Below are positions 1 through 12,011 of a stretch of DNA of 64,000 bases, one piece after another. The position numbers were made by a program, and so were the translations under genes. The notes below the pieces were generated by a model. That model saw only the letters and a list, made by a program, of their open reading frames with translations. It had not been told where the DNA came from and ran no database searches. Position 1 is the first letter of the stretch. Every line of letters starts with the position of its first letter. This DNA is from Eutreptiella sp. 'Long Island Sound 2002' (lineage: Eukaryota > Euglenozoa > Euglenophyceae > Eutreptiales > Eutreptiaceae): contig OZ038392.1 in assembly GCA_964036045.1 (NCBI GenBank), forward strand, positions 31,313,087-31,377,086, given 5' to 3'.

Positions 1-739
1 TGCCAATGTGTTTCATCCAACACAAATGTTATTAGGGATCCAAAGGAACGGTAAAGAGTCACCGGGAGAAAACATCTTGGGTCTGAAGTAGCAACACAAC
101 ACACCCATACAACGCCTTTGGAGAGAGAATATCACAGAACACACACAGGTGCTTGATTTGAAGTAATGGGAAGAAATGCAAAGCCATGCGTACAGCAGAT
201 GGGCAACACAAACCAGCACAATACATGTCAACTAGAAAAACATGTAAGTGACGGTCTCCCAGGGGGGGGGGGGGGATTGCAAGGGGTGGGAGTTTGCAAA
301 GGGGGGATCAATGGTCGGTATCGATTGACTGAATGTCCCCGCCATAGACAATTCCAGCCATTAGTCCATAGGTTTGTCCTATCAAATGCATGTGTCCCCT
401 TCTTGGTTGGGGTGCTCCACTACTCCTATGTACAGTAGGATGTACAGTGTGAAGGCGGCGCTCTCAGTGAGGCCACAGCGCAGGCATAGATAAGAATATA
501 ACCAGTGAATCATCGATCCGAAAAAGATCAATACCTAAGTCCTGTCAAAGTACACAGGGGCATGAAAGTTTGCAAAGGGGGGGGGGGGGGGTACCTCACC
601 ACACCTCCTCCAACACAGGTTTCACCGACGGCGGTGCTGCAGCATGGTTAGACTTTCAAACCAACAAAACTTGAAACTTGGGGACTTAAAGCTTAAAACT
701 AGGCAAAGGGGGGCCAAGGGGGAGAACAGGCATGCACAC
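1..739. other. Non-coding left edge, probably intron of the UDP-sugar pyrophosphorylase gene
   Basis: No convincing coding segment is seen on either strand. Two long poly-G runs stand out, at 262-275 and 577-591. The stretch lies downstream of the 5' splice site of the minus-strand exon at 740-1084, so it is probably intron. The next exon expected for that gene, carrying the glycine-rich nucleotide-binding motif, is not visible here and would lie beyond the left edge. Confidence 0.5.
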
Positions 740-1084
740 CTCAAAGCGCTCTGTGTCATCAAACACAATTGTCTCACCATCAGGGACTGACGGCACATAA
801 CCCTCAAACGGGTTCACTCCATCCCGGCTTTCAGCCAGCAGCTGCTTCGCATTCCGATGGTATGCCCGGAGGCCTCCTGGATAGACCTTTTCAAGAACGG
901 CAATCTGTTCAAAGAATTGCTCCTTTGCCTCCCTTTTTGCATCTCCAGCAGGCCAATCTGCAAACAGATGGCCCTGGTCAATGTCCAACAAAAGCTGATG
1001 GAGTGACTGGTTGGCCTCACTGATATCAGAGGGTAGTTTGTCCATCACACAACAGGCTTCCAGGACAGAGTCAAGGCATGCAAC
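740..1084 (-). CDS. USP: UDP-sugar pyrophosphorylase (USP-type), one internal exon
   Basis: This 115-codon exon matches the N-terminal region of UDP-sugar pyrophosphorylases, which make UDP-sugars from UTP and sugar 1-phosphates, usually in the cytosol. Reading the minus strand it contains, in order, a helical segment ending GHLFADWP, then FFEQI, the YPGGLRAYHRNAKQLL segment and the hallmark GVNPFEGYVPSVPDGE block; that spacing is typical of plant, algal and Leishmania USP. A pyrimidine-rich CCATTCCACAG precedes the exon and GAG|GTGTGC follows it, both in phase 0. An in-frame ATG at 1150-1148 could make this a first exon instead of using the splice acceptor at 1085-1086. The catalytic nucleotide-binding part is not in the window. 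Plain UDP-glucose pyrophosphorylase is the alternative, but the PSVPxGE block favours USP. Confidence 0.75.
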
Positions 1085-2415
1085 CTGTGGAATGGAAGAG
1101 TAAGCAAGCACCAAGGCCTCTTGGCATGGTTGACAAATGACAAAAAGCATTCACTCGACAGACAACAGCAAGCAAGCTGCTCTGGTGACAGTGAAGTTTT
1201 TCTAGAGGAGATCACAATGCAATCCCTTGTTGGTGGACTGTGGGCCTTTCACACAGCTGCAAAAGACACCAATGTCTTTTGCTTTTTTGGTTGCTTCTCA
1301 TTGCGTGTGCTCAAAAAATCTGAGCACGTTGTATTCGAGACCTACAGGTGTCTGGAGATGCGTCTCTGGTCCTCCAATATTGAGGGGTAAAAAATTAATG
1401 GGACACGGGAACACAGCGGGTTGTATCCACTAGGACCCCAGTGCATGCTGCACAGGGCTAGGTGTATCCACTGGAGGCCCCGTACACCCTGCATGGGGCC
1501 GATCGTATCAAGACTTGCGACTAGGACCAAGCTGGGTCCTTATCGCTTTCTTAAACCTGGTTGAAAAACAGCTTATTTTCACCTCAAAAAAAAGGATCAC
1601 CACATGGCACCACAGCGTGAGAGACGCCTCATTGAACACCCATTTGTTGATGGTCCAACAATGATTGCGGAAGAAGAATGGCCCTCATTGGAGACACCTG
1701 CTTGACACACTGGCGATCATCCTGAACTTTCAGGACGATCATCTTGAAATAGGGCTGTCCTTAAGGGGGGGTGTGACCTAATTAAAAAACAGACAAATGC
1801 AAACCAGAGGTAATGCACTCCACCTTAAAGGGGGGGGGGGGGCATAGCACCAATGGAAACAAACGTTCACAGGCATGCTCTCTACTTCACCATCCTGGGA
1901 CATTCTCTACTTCACTAATATCACTGCCTCCAAATGTGGATCCTTGACTTCCTTTGTGCCATTCTCCATGTGATTCACTTTTTTCTAGAATTTATCATCT
2001 TGTTTCTACCATTCTTCTTCTTTTACCACCCCTGTGAATCCTCAATTTCATTGCCACACGACATGAAAATATTTGACAAGGCATATGCCAACCTGTTTTA
2101 GCTTCATGCATACAATTTGCAGGCAAGACACCAAACCGGAAAAACAGTATTGAACAATGATTGCAAGTCACCGACACTCATCCTTAATTCATGTACAATA
2201 GGTGTAAATGTGTTTTCACCCTTTTGTACAACTCAGCCTTGTTGCCATACTGTCATACACTGGCAACTCATGCTTCCTACAAACCACCTTGAACTCACAC
2301 CCTCACGTAGGCTACTCCATTGCACACCTTCAGAATGGCAGCATCCAAGGGGGGGGGGGGGGCGGAACACTTCGGCATGCTTCAAAGCTCTCCTCAACGT
2401 CAAGGTATCCCCCCC
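1085..2415. other. Gene-free spacer or intron upstream of the USP exon
   Basis: No recognisable coding sequence was found. Short ORFs here have no family features. A poly-G run lies near 1831-1842 and another near 2350-2362. It may contain the USP 5' exon(s) and promoter, which I could not locate. Confidence 0.4.
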
Positions 2416-3173
2416 CCCTTGTATAAGCTACGCCCTTGTCCAAGCTACAGCAGGCGTAGGGACCGTAATAATTGTGTGCGTAATTTTAATTACATACGAA
2501 ATGTAGTGCAGCCACATAAGACATGGGTTTGTCACGCGGCTTACTTCCCCAAGGGGATGAAGTTGTCGGAGCTTGAAGATTTGAAGTATTTTGCCAATTC
2601 TGATTTTGATTCAAGTTCTGATTCTGATTCTGATTCTGATTCCGGGACGGACACCTCAAGTGATGATTCCGGTGACTCCGATGATGTGCACGCTGAAGTT
2701 GTTTGGGCTAAGGCTGCCCATGTGGGGAATGGCCCATGTTTTTGATGGGAAGTTGTATCTTACAAGGGACCACATGCAAGGCAATTTCATTCCCAAGAAT
2801 TTCAAGCTGCCCGAGCCCAAACCAGCCCCTAAGCGTCAGCCAAAGGCATCTTCAAGTGGTGAGCATGTGTGCAATTGTTCCGCATGGTGTATGATCGCAA
2901 GAAGGGTTTCCAAGCCGAACATTCGTAGGCTTCGCATCCTTCATTGCTTGTGCCAACATGGGTGTGAACCTGAAATTTTCATGTTCCCAAGGCTTTCTTG
3001 TGTTTGCATGCACTTGGAAATGTGGGCGGAGGTCAAGGTGCACACATACCATGCACATGCGCACATGTGTACCAGTAGTTGTATGTGTTGCGCGCAAGCT
3101 ACGCCCTTGTCCAAGCTACAATTGTCGTAGGAACCGTAGTAATTCCGTACATGGGCGTAGCTTATACAAAGGG
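2416..3173. mobile_element. Small TIR element with subterminal direct repeats
   Basis: The left end (2416-2435) reads CCCTTGTATAAGCTACGCCC. The right end (3153-3173) is its reverse complement with one extra base, giving a TIR of about 20 bp. Next to the left TIR is a segment of about 50 bp (AAGCTACGCCCTTGTCCAAG onward) that recurs in the same orientation at 3096-3145 inside the right end. A related short copy lies at about 62242-62313. The layout looks like a non-autonomous DNA transposon. Poly-C lies just outside the left end and poly-G lies further out on the right, at 3248. No clear target duplication was found. Confidence 0.5.
2557..2920 (+). pseudogene. Unidentified Asp/Ser-rich ORF, frameshifted, inside the TIR element
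   Basis: From an ATG at 2557 the frame reads an acidic leader (LSELEDLKYFANSDFD) and then a run of Ser-Asp repeats, stopping at 2745. The neighbouring frame takes over at about 2735 with DGKLYLTRDHMQGNFIPKNF, followed by a Pro/Lys-rich stretch and a short Cys cluster. The two look like one protein broken by a frameshift, or by an unrecognised splice. I do not recognise the family. Its place inside TIRs suggests a transposon passenger or a remnant of its own gene. Confidence 0.3.
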
Positions 3174-4359
3174 CCATGAGGCAACGGAAACTGGGCTCGC
3201 ATACGCCCCTGTGTCACAGGCGCATGGTCATAACCACATTATACAAAGGGGGGGGGGGGTACTTCAGCCCTCCTCCACCATGGCGAATCCAACCCTAAGT
3301 TAGCATACTCCGGTACCAGTACTCCGGTTTCAGTCATCAGTAACCCTTGGGTGCATGTTCAGTCTAGGCTACTCTCCCTTCCGGATGAGACCAATGGCTC
3401 CATGCCATTGGGCGACAAGCCCCCGACACCCTACACCCCTTGGAATAATTGTTATGGGGTGGCACTGTAGGTCACATGACGATGACCATCCACAACCCTC
3501 AACCTGTTCCCCCTAATGAAGGGAGCCACATTCTTGGAGTAATTGGTACTCTAGTGTCGCCTGAGACCAAAGAGCATAGCATCCTGTCCCACAGGTTTGC
3601 ATGTTTGGATGGGTCACATGATGATGCGCCGTGGTTTCTGGCAATAGTGTTTGACAACATCAACAAAAATTTTACTTCTTGAAAGGTACAAGAAAATATT
3701 TGCACACCTTCAAACATTGCTCACACCCTGTCTAGACTTGTCAAGTAGGATCCTACTAGGCCATCTGGCCGAGTCAAAGATCGCAGCTAATTGGATCATC
3801 AAATATGGCATGAAATACCCACCATTTGTTTTTTCATGGGTTGAACAAGTGTACCGGTAGCAGATTGCAGATTTCCACTTTTGGCAAGCAAAGAAGATAA
3901 ACAGTCTCGTCACTTCAACTCCATCTCAGCCTTAGATTGGCCAGAGGCAGCCCAATGCTGATAACCATCCTTGCATACCCCAAAGCGAGGTAAGAATCAA
4001 ATCGCGGCAGTGTTCATTTTGTGTGGCCACAATTTTTGGGGGGGGGCTGGAGCTTGCTCATCAAGCTGTATCTAAATGCAGTGGGAACTGCCATGCCTGA
4101 AGGCATCCCAGTGTGCTAGCTTTGCATGCCCAAAGACAATTCAAGCATCGAGGCCAAACCACCAGCAGCCAGGGGTTGAGCATACTGCTCAAACCACAGC
4201 AAATACAGAAACTGCACAACATCTGCACCTGATGTGCAAACTGCAGGTGAGAACTTTGTTTTCTGCCTTTGTTTGGGTGCTTCTACAGAGGTATCACTAG
4301 AACTATCCATAGCACCGTCACTGTCATTGCTGCAAACTTCTTATGCCTATCCTGTGGCA
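3174..4359. other. Gene-free stretch
   Basis: No recognisable gene was found. It holds a poly-G run at about 3248 and short unassigned ORFs with no motif (for example 3651-3860). A G-run near 4038 may mark one end of the element whose right half is at 4360-4440. Confidence 0.3.
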
Positions 4360-4440
4360 AATTTCGAAGCCAACTTGAAACGTCAAATTGAGGTGATTTC
4401 CCATGCAGTTTACTGCCCACGAAACCCCCCCCCCCCCTGG
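4360..4440 (+). repeat. Partial copy of the AAATTTCGC/poly-C dispersed element
   Basis: The segment from ATTTCGAAGCCAACTTGAAA to the poly-C run at about 4425-4438 aligns by eye with the right half of the insertion at 5658-5897. Both share a TTTCCCA block and end in GAAA followed by a C-run. Confidence 0.4.
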
Positions 4441-4740
4441 AAGTCTTGTTAATTCTGTCACAGGACATCCTTCCCTCAGAAACAACACATGTTTGGCTGC
4501 CCCCAACAGCAATGGCCTTCATGCTACAGTGCAACCTTCACATGGTCAAATTTTATACCCTGCATCTTCCTTTTCACACTCTTTTATGCTAAAAGTGAGT
4601 TGCAGCTTCAACATTTCTAAGAACCACAACACACAGGCCAATGAAGAATGTACAATGTGATTCAGTTGAATGCACGCTGGGGCGGTTGGCCTTCGTTTGT
4701 GACACACCATTGCCTTTGGCAAGGCACCTGGAAGAGAGGC

Positions 4741-4828
4741 TGACAGTCAGACAATCAGTCAGTCAGTGAGCCAAGCAGTCAGTCAAGCAGTCAGTTGGGC
4801 AAACCAAGCAGGCAGACAGGCAGGCAGA
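4741..4828. repeat. CAGT/CAGG tetranucleotide microsatellite
   Basis: Imperfect tandem CAGT (AGTC) units grade into CAGG/CAGA units. No coding potential. Confidence 0.8.
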
Positions 4829-4907
4829 AACACACAGTTTGGCTTTTTTCAGTGGCGGACTACAGCTACAAACAGCTACAAACAGTGGGGAACAATAAAT
4901 CCATGGG

Positions 4908-5040
4908 AACATAGAGCGGTCGAGTGGTAGAACACTCGCCCAACAACCGACCTAGCGTCAGATTGAATCCCAGCTGGCGATTGCCGGTTTGGGCCACTTG
5001 CCTCATGGGCCTTTTTTTACCCGACCCTGGTTCAAATCCT
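4908..5040 (+). ncRNA. tRNA-like Pol III unit (tRNA pseudogene or SINE head)
   Basis: A D-arm/A-box-like stretch (GCGGTCGAGTGGTAGAACAC) is followed at normal spacing by a B-box-like AGATTGAATCC at about 4960-4970, and then by a run of seven T at 5012-5018 that could terminate Pol III. A second perfect B-box-like word, GGTTCAAATCC, follows at 5029-5039. I could not fold a clean cloverleaf, so a functional tRNA is unlikely; a tRNA-derived SINE head is the better reading. Confidence 0.35.
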
Positions 5041-5095
5041 TCCAAGCACAGGCTTTTGACCCCCCCCCCCCCCAAAATGTGGTATTCAGTTTCAG

Positions 5096-5290
5096 GGGGA
5101 TAGAGGGCTCAAAATCAGAAAATCCATAGGGTGATCGTTTTGTCGGGCAAAACAATGATTTTACATGGGGTTAGACATCCAACATCATGCCTTGGGGTAT
5201 GCTACGCAAACGACCCCCAAAAAGGGGGGGCCGTATGGCATCCGCGCCTACGCTAGATCTAACAACCTCTCTTTAAGGTGATTTTCAGCC
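5096..5290 (+). repeat. Dispersed repeat family R1, copy A
   Basis: The segment runs from CAAAATCAGAAAATCCATAG through GGTATGCTACGCAAACGACC to TCTAACAACCTCTC. It aligns by eye with 5555-5985 (interrupted), 12490-12685 and, inverted, 56638-56780. No ORF is shared by the copies. A C-run (5060-5073) lies just upstream. Confidence 0.6.
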
Positions 5291-5554
5291 AACGCATGCC
5301 AACATGAGTATGGCTAATTCCTCACTGGCAAGGGCCGTAAGGGGGCCAACCATGCAGACCTAGAGAGGGTACCCAGAGGACCCGAGACCCCCTTCCATTG
5401 GTTAGGGGGCCCAATACAATAAAAAAGCACACACACACACAACGCACAGCAACCACAACATGCAAAAAAATTTGACCCCCCCCCCCCTCACCACCCCAAA
5501 AAGCTAAGGTGGTACCTACGAACGGCGGGCGGGGGGGGGGGGGGGGAGGGGGTC

Positions 5555-5985
5555 GAGGGGTCAAAATTGAAAAATTGATTGGGGGATAATTTTGCCTCCC
5601 AAATTGATGATTTCACAAAAGGTTAGACATTCGATATCGTACATCGCGGTATGCTACAGGAGGGGGCATAATTTCGCACCAAGTCAAATTCGCGGTGGTA
5701 AATTTCGCTGTGGGAAATTTCGCGGAACCCCCTGGTTGAGTGTATCACCACCCGCCAGAGTCCACAGTGTGCACCGCTAGTGTGCGAGAAATTCGCAGAG
5801 AACCCTGAATTTCGCATGGGAAATTTCACAGTCAATCTGAAACGTGAAATTTCCCACGCGAAATTAAAGTGCTGCGAAAATCCCCCCCCCCGCCCCGTAC
5901 GCGAATGCCCCCAAAATAAGGGGGCATATGGCGCCCGCAACTGTGCTGGATCTAACAACCTCTCTGCGAGGTGATCCTTGATATC
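5555..5985 (+). repeat. Dispersed repeat family R1, copy B, split by an insertion
   Basis: The left half (5555-5657) ends in GGTATGCTAC. The right half resumes at about 5898 with the expected GCGAATGCCCCC and continues to CTAACAACCTCTCTGCGAGG. Copies A and C are continuous at this point, which dates the insert as younger than the repeat. Confidence 0.6.
5658..5897 (+). mobile_element. 240-bp insertion inside repeat copy B
   Basis: It is bounded by TAC on both sides (5655-5657 and 5898-5900), a likely 3-bp target duplication. The ends are imperfect inverted repeats: a G-rich terminus then ATAATTTCGCA on the left, and TGCGAAAAT plus a C-run on the right. The interior is full of AAATTTCGC words. 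No coding capacity. Related sequence lies at 4360-4440 and around 43745-44030. Confidence 0.5.
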
Positions 5986-8900
5986 ACGTATGGGAAATCC
6001 GATGTGCCTGTGGAATTCGGACCAACAGTCTGGTATGGGGGATGCTTGGGAGGGGGCTCCAGCTTGCTGGGCACATTTGTGGTCAGTTGCACATTTACCG
6101 CCCAAGATCAAATAGTTCAAGCAACAAAAGCACATTCAACTTGGATGCCCCAACATCCATGTGGCCCTGCGCAGTTCCTGAAAACCCGAGACATTCTTGT
6201 TCACCGCATGACAGGTTGCCTTGCAGGTAGTGCCTGAACCAGTGTCCCAACCTGAAAAATCAAGGCACATCTGCTGGGCTCATTGAGAAATCGTCCAGAG
6301 AGCCATCTGAGTGTAAAACGGGAAGAATAGAGATGCTGACCTAGGGCCGTACAGCATAGCGTCCAACTCCCTCCACATCCAAGCATTTGCCTCTTCCCTC
6401 GATTATTCTTCTCCAATCCCTGAACCAAACTCTAACACTGTGGCCATGCCGCTGCTCTCTGGCTCTTGTTCCGTGTTGTGGTGTCGGGAAACAATGGGCT
6501 TGTTTGCCATGGGGATGCTCTTGGGTACGCACAGAGGGTTCATTACCCTTCTCTGGTTGGCAAGTGAACCCATGCATTTGCCTTCATTTGCTTTCACATG
6601 CTGTACCTTGACCTTTCCTCTCAGAAACTTGGAAGTTCCTGCTTGACCCAACCAACCCTTGCACTCTCCGGCATTTCACTGCCCAATGTGCTGGCACATG
6701 CTGGGAGTCCAGCCCTCCATTACAATCCAGTCCAATCCAGAGGACCAAAGGGGTTGAGGGAAGGGGGTCCCTGGTACCGCAGCATGAACCCAACAAGATG
6801 ATCACCATGATGCTTGATCCTTTTGAGGTCTGTATCACGGGGAAAATCTGTGCAATTCATGAGCCAACTCCTGTGGGTCCTTCAGAATTGGTACTTCATC
6901 AGCCCCCCATCCCCAGCCCCAAGTGTACCCAAAAAGAACGATGTCAATGTTCATCACAGGCTGCTACAAACATGCAAAAGCAAGCAAACATTCAAGCAAA
7001 ATATCCCAAACAGAGACATCAATATTGAGCAGTCAGAAAGTCCCGTCTTTCTGGCTCCTGATTCTGTTATATCAGCTCTAGTTCCAAACCATAACACAAC
7101 CACAAGTGATCAAAAAAAGGCTCAGCTGTGTTTCCAAGAATGAGCAATGATGGGAAAACAGGTGAGATTCTTGGAAGCTCAGGTTAGACAGGTTGTTAGA
7201 GAACCCCCTTCTGCAACGGTAGCTTGGTCACCTGGGTTTGGGTGAGTGGGAAATGGTATAGGTCACCTGGGTTTTGGGTCAGTAGTAGATAAATGAGGTT
7301 GGTGCACATTGTGCCATGGCATGCTTGCCGCCTTGGTGAATTCCAAATCCATGCATTTACATGTGGCCCACCTTGAATGAGCACCCTGCAGCAGCAATCA
7401 TGCATAAAAAGACACATCATGTTTTTCTGCTTCTTTTTTTTTTTTTTTTTTTTGCGCTTTGCTCTTTTTTTTTTTTCTTCAACTTTGTCTTTTTTTCTGT
7501 TTTTTAATCCATTACCTTTTTCTGCTCAAAAAAATGCTGTGTGGAAATATGGTTATGGTCATGGAATCTTCGGTCAAAGATATTTCCGTCAGAGGTTTCG
7601 CGATGCATACCACATACTGGGCAAAAAATTGGCGCTCCAGCATGTCATCTCAGATGCTGACACCCACTGGTGGATGCTCCAAAGTCTCTGTTTCATGTCC
7701 CAGGGGCTTGCGCAAAGAAGCAAATGGGTACAAAAATTGCATACATTTTTATCACTTTGCAAACCACCATTGCCAAAATTTCATAGTGGGTACTGCATAT
7801 TGTATCTGCGGTATCAGGTGTTCAGTTATTCTGGACATTGGTACAATGGTAGCGTCCCATCAGAACATCCCCCCTTTGAAAACAATGATTGCGCAAATGC
7901 ATTTGATAAGCAGGGGAATCCACACCAATAGAAAAAATACTGGAACCATGGCACTGCTGGGTACAGACCAACCAGATCAACTTGGCCACTTTTGATTTTG
8001 GTGGGCCTGGAACCTGATAAAACAGAGGAACTTCAGTCTGCACACTGATTCTTGGCCTGTCTGTTGCTGACCAACTCTGTCTTCGTCCTCACTGCTGCTG
8101 TGACGACATCAGATTTCATTGGGCTTTCCTACAACGGGATTCCCAATCTCCTCTGATTCACCTCACCACCATGCCCCATAAAACAATCTTTTGGCCATGA
8201 AAAGGACTGCAATTCGGACGGCTTTTTTTGGCAGCACACATGCTGCTGGTGTGCGGCTCTGCGAGGGACCCTTGAGGAATGGGCAAATATTGAGAGCTGA
8301 GGAACTGTCACCAGCCCTCAGCAGCACCCTGACCTCCATTGATCCTTGCACCAGGCTCTTCTTTTTGTCCCCCATTCTGCTGCGTCGAAATGATTTGGCT
8401 CATCAAAACTTGCCAGTTGAAATCCTTGAAATCCTGGCGCAAACACTTGTAGCAATACACTCAGCCAGACACGTGCACTCGTGCTAATTGGAGCAATGCA
8501 AGGGGCTGCATGGTGCTCGTCAACTGCCTATCCATAGCCTCAGACAACTCAAGACAACCCTCGGGACACCGGTACTCTGTGTGCCAGGGTAACAGACAGC
8601 ATCCTCCACAATGCTGAGCATACACTCAGGGCAGCAGCTCAAATTAAATTGAAGCGTCCCCACACCCCTTTTTTACGACTTCCGGGGGTGTCCATGTGGC
8701 TTTTCAACAACCAAGTTGTTGTTTGAGCTCCACCACTTGTTGATTTTGGGGAGCCATGTTTGCCCCACTTGTCTGTCACCCCCTTGCTCCCCAGTGCCAC
8801 CTTGCATTGCACCTCTTTTAGACGTCTGGTGGGACTTCTTTCACCCCAGACAGCCGTAGTATTTAGCAAACCAAATCGCCTGCTGTTCCCAGTTTTGATA

Positions 8901-10487
8901 CCATAAAAGCTCCAGTCCTCAGCAGCTGTAAGCAGCCTCCGGTTACAATGCTGCTTCCACTGTACATGCATAATGTACTCGATCCATCAGCACAGAGCTT
9001 TAGCCCCCACTACCACCCAAAGTCAGCCAGCAAAGAAACCCAAAAATCCCACCGCAAATGGCAACAGACTGAGACCTGACCGACAGAAAATGTGGGCTGA
9101 CACCACTGCAGATGGATGCACCCAAGGCTGCCTTGCACACACCTTGCATCCTTCGCTCCTTGCGGGGCCTAGCTTGTGGAAGGCCGGCCACACGGGACAC
9201 AAGGCGGTGCACCACCTAACATGACATGAAGCAATGGACGTACCAAGCATGGGACACAGCCCCACCCCCTGCACACCTGCACGCAGACCAGCTGTGTAAT
9301 GCGCTTGGCACATGTGTCAGCGGATGGAATGGTTAGAACTGCCGCACAATCCTCCCCCAGTGACCCTCCCTTTCATCTGAGCCGATGAACTTTCAGACGT
9401 AGATAATAGATTGGAGGATTGGGAGATTGGTTGGGTGTCAGACACAGTGGTCATCCTGTGCAAATCTTTGCACTGTTCCCCATCCCCTGCGTGGTCAATT
9501 ACTATCTTGGAAACAGAAAAGAGAAATGTATGATTTTCTACCAGACTGCGAAATTATAGTGGGCTAAATTTCAGCACTGCATGGTGTCTATATGGGAGGG
9601 ATTGGCGAACTGGGGTCAATACAGCGGTTGCACTTTTCTAAACGTTCGTTCTTTGGTTATTCGGGTCACTTTTGAAATCGCATGGGTCATTGAGAAGCTG
9701 CTTTCAGACTGTATGGTTAGTGTGGTCAGCCGATTTTAAGTTCCTTCATACCAATTTCCTGTATACATCGTGCAGAAACGAATCAGCACAAAAACAGTGA
9801 CCCGCATGTGAATCACAAGACCATTGGAACGGGGGACAAACCTAGTGTGCAACAGCAAACAGATGAAACATACGACACGTTGGCTTTGTGTCAAAAGTCT
9901 GCGCTGTTGGCCAAAAAAAAAACCACGGGGGGACAGTAATTATCTTTCACGGGGGGGGGGGGGTCATCAGCAAAATGGAAAATAACTGTGACGAAATAGT
10001 GGTCCTGAAGCACACTTTGCAAAACTTGTAGCGTTGGCCTCCACCCAACTGCAAAACCCTATCTTCTACAGCGTCCATGGATGAATCACGCAGGACCGCT
10101 CCCTCCCGCCCCCCACCAACCCTCTGCCGAAAGCAACCAAAATTTTTTTGATGGAATCCACACCCACAACTGTTGCTTGTGCACCACAATGTCGGTTTGC
10201 CAATATCGAGTTCCACATATTTCCTGCGAAACAGGTCACTTGGGAGGACAAACCAAGCCTTACACTTTTGATTCACCTGCAACCACTGGATGCACCACAG
10301 AATCACAAAACAGAGATGGAATCAATCTGGAACTGTGAACTGTAGGCTAAAATGAGGCTTCTGCAAAGCACTGCTTAGAAAGGCGGAGGGGTTCGCCATA
10401 AACGCTCAGTAAGTGTGTGTGTTGGGCGCCAGGGGGGGGGGGGATTACGGTGAGCTCAGCGAAAGTGTAGGCAGAAACTTTGGTGGA
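5986..10487. other. Long stretch without recognisable genes
   Basis: Several ORFs of 70-180 codons occur but none has a recognisable domain. The frame at 7377-7931 reads a Trp/Tyr-rich sequence (KNAVWKYGYGHGIFGQRYF onward) after an oligo-T tract at about 7434-7453 and may be a decayed transposon ORF. The ORF at 8194-8487 (98 codons) is unassigned. A poly-G run at about 9950-9962 and T-rich tracts are present. Confidence 0.3.
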
Positions 10488-10512
10488 CTAACTAACTAAC
10501 TAACTAACTAAG
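10488..10512. repeat. (CTAA)n microsatellite
   Basis: Six consecutive CTAA units. It is flanked by poly-G runs at about 10432 and 10614. Confidence 0.85.
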
Positions 10513-11639
10513 GTTTGCCACCTACCAAGAGCTAATGGATTGCAACCACTCTAAGGCACATAACTTCAAGAAGGAGTGGGAATGAAAGACGATGCAAATT
10601 GGATTTTTTTTTGGGGGGGGGGGGGGCAGAATGCTGATGGATCCAAACTAGTTCGTGGCATATCAAGACAAGGTTGAGTTGACCAGTCCTGGGCTGCGTT
10701 TCTCTCCTCCCCCTCCCTGGCCCACCACCAAATCTGACAGGGTCCAAAGCGTTGTGCAACTGGGGGAGCGTCATCACAACTGGGGTGGTTGTAATCGGTA
10801 TGCAAAATGTACAATACAATATGATACCGACACCCTGACGCCAACCAACAAGGAGGAGGCATTTGGCCCTCTGCGTTGCATACGGAGAGAGCCTTCTGGT
10901 GAACTGGCGTCAAAAGAAACGTCCACGAACCTACGATTGCTTTGATCAGGGAGCAGGGCAATGACTCAGGAAACTCTGTGAATCTCAGTCAAGAAATGAT
11001 TGTTTTGTGCATTTGGAGTGTCCGTGCATCAAAAAACCATCGAAACTTATTCGCCACTCTCAGCTACAGAAAATTGATACTCAGGTGAAACCATGAATTA
11101 TGGTTCCCCAGAGCCCTGGCATTTTCTGCAACCATTCAGCAACCCCTAGCATAATTGCAACCATTGAAACTCCCGCCAATCAAACCGGCCATACCAATCC
11201 ATAGAGCCAGGAGAAATCTTTGAATGCTGCGAGACAAATCTTCAGGGAGAGTCCCCACATTAAAGGTGCGGAGCACAGTCGAAGCTGCCAAATGACTGCA
11301 AGCTACTTGCAGTCATGGAGACAAGCACAGCCACCAACCCCAAGGGTAACAATTGTGCAAAGGCAACAATATTTGGCAGCTCAGATCAGAGGTGCTGAGG
11401 ACAACAGCCCCACTTTGCAAGGGGCAACAAACAATGCAATGGGGGCCATCATCTAGGGGCTCTCAACTCCACAACACAACCACATCCAGCCAGCAGCGCG
11501 CAAAAAGAGGGGTCAAATTTTAATGCCTTCAGCAAGGCACCTCGAAGAGGGTGGGGTGCGCGTACCTTGGAACCCCCCCCTCCCCCGGCCCCGGGCACCG
11601 AAATGGTCAAATGGGGTGAAAAACACACCAGAGGGTCCA
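10513..11639. other. Gene-free stretch
   Basis: Only short unassigned ORFs. A T-run followed by poly-G is at 10605-10626 and a C-run at 11573. I see no gene or RNA. Confidence 0.3.
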
Positions 11640-11945
11640 AAACATGCTTTTGAGATAATTCATCATTGTGCGTGGTCACAATATGGAAAAAATCAGTTCC
11701 GAAAATTTCGATTTTTGAGCTGTTGAGGCTGAAAACTGCATGTGGGGGTGGGTCCTCTGGGAATGACCCTTCCTGGGAAGGACAACCTCCCCAGAAACCC
11801 ATGGCACGTGGGGTGAACAATTACACAGAGAATGTCAAAAAAAATGCTTTATATGAGATAGTTGGTGCTTATGAATGGTCAAAATATTCAAAAAGTCGGG
11901 TTCAGAATATTTTGAGGTCCGAGCTGTTGAGGTTGAAAATTGCAC
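11640..11945 (+). repeat. Two diverged tandem copies of about 190 bp
   Basis: The segment ATGCTTTTGAGATAATTCAT to GAGCTGTTGAGGCTGAAAAC (about 11643-11735) recurs in diverged form as ATGCTTTATATGAGATAGTT to GAGCTGTTGAGGTTGAAAAT (about 11842-11942). Confidence 0.5.
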
Positions 11946-12011
11946 AAGCAGACTCCAAACAGCAATTCGCGGCTTATGGGGCAGGCCATGGCCCTGGCTA
12001 AACAGGCCTAC

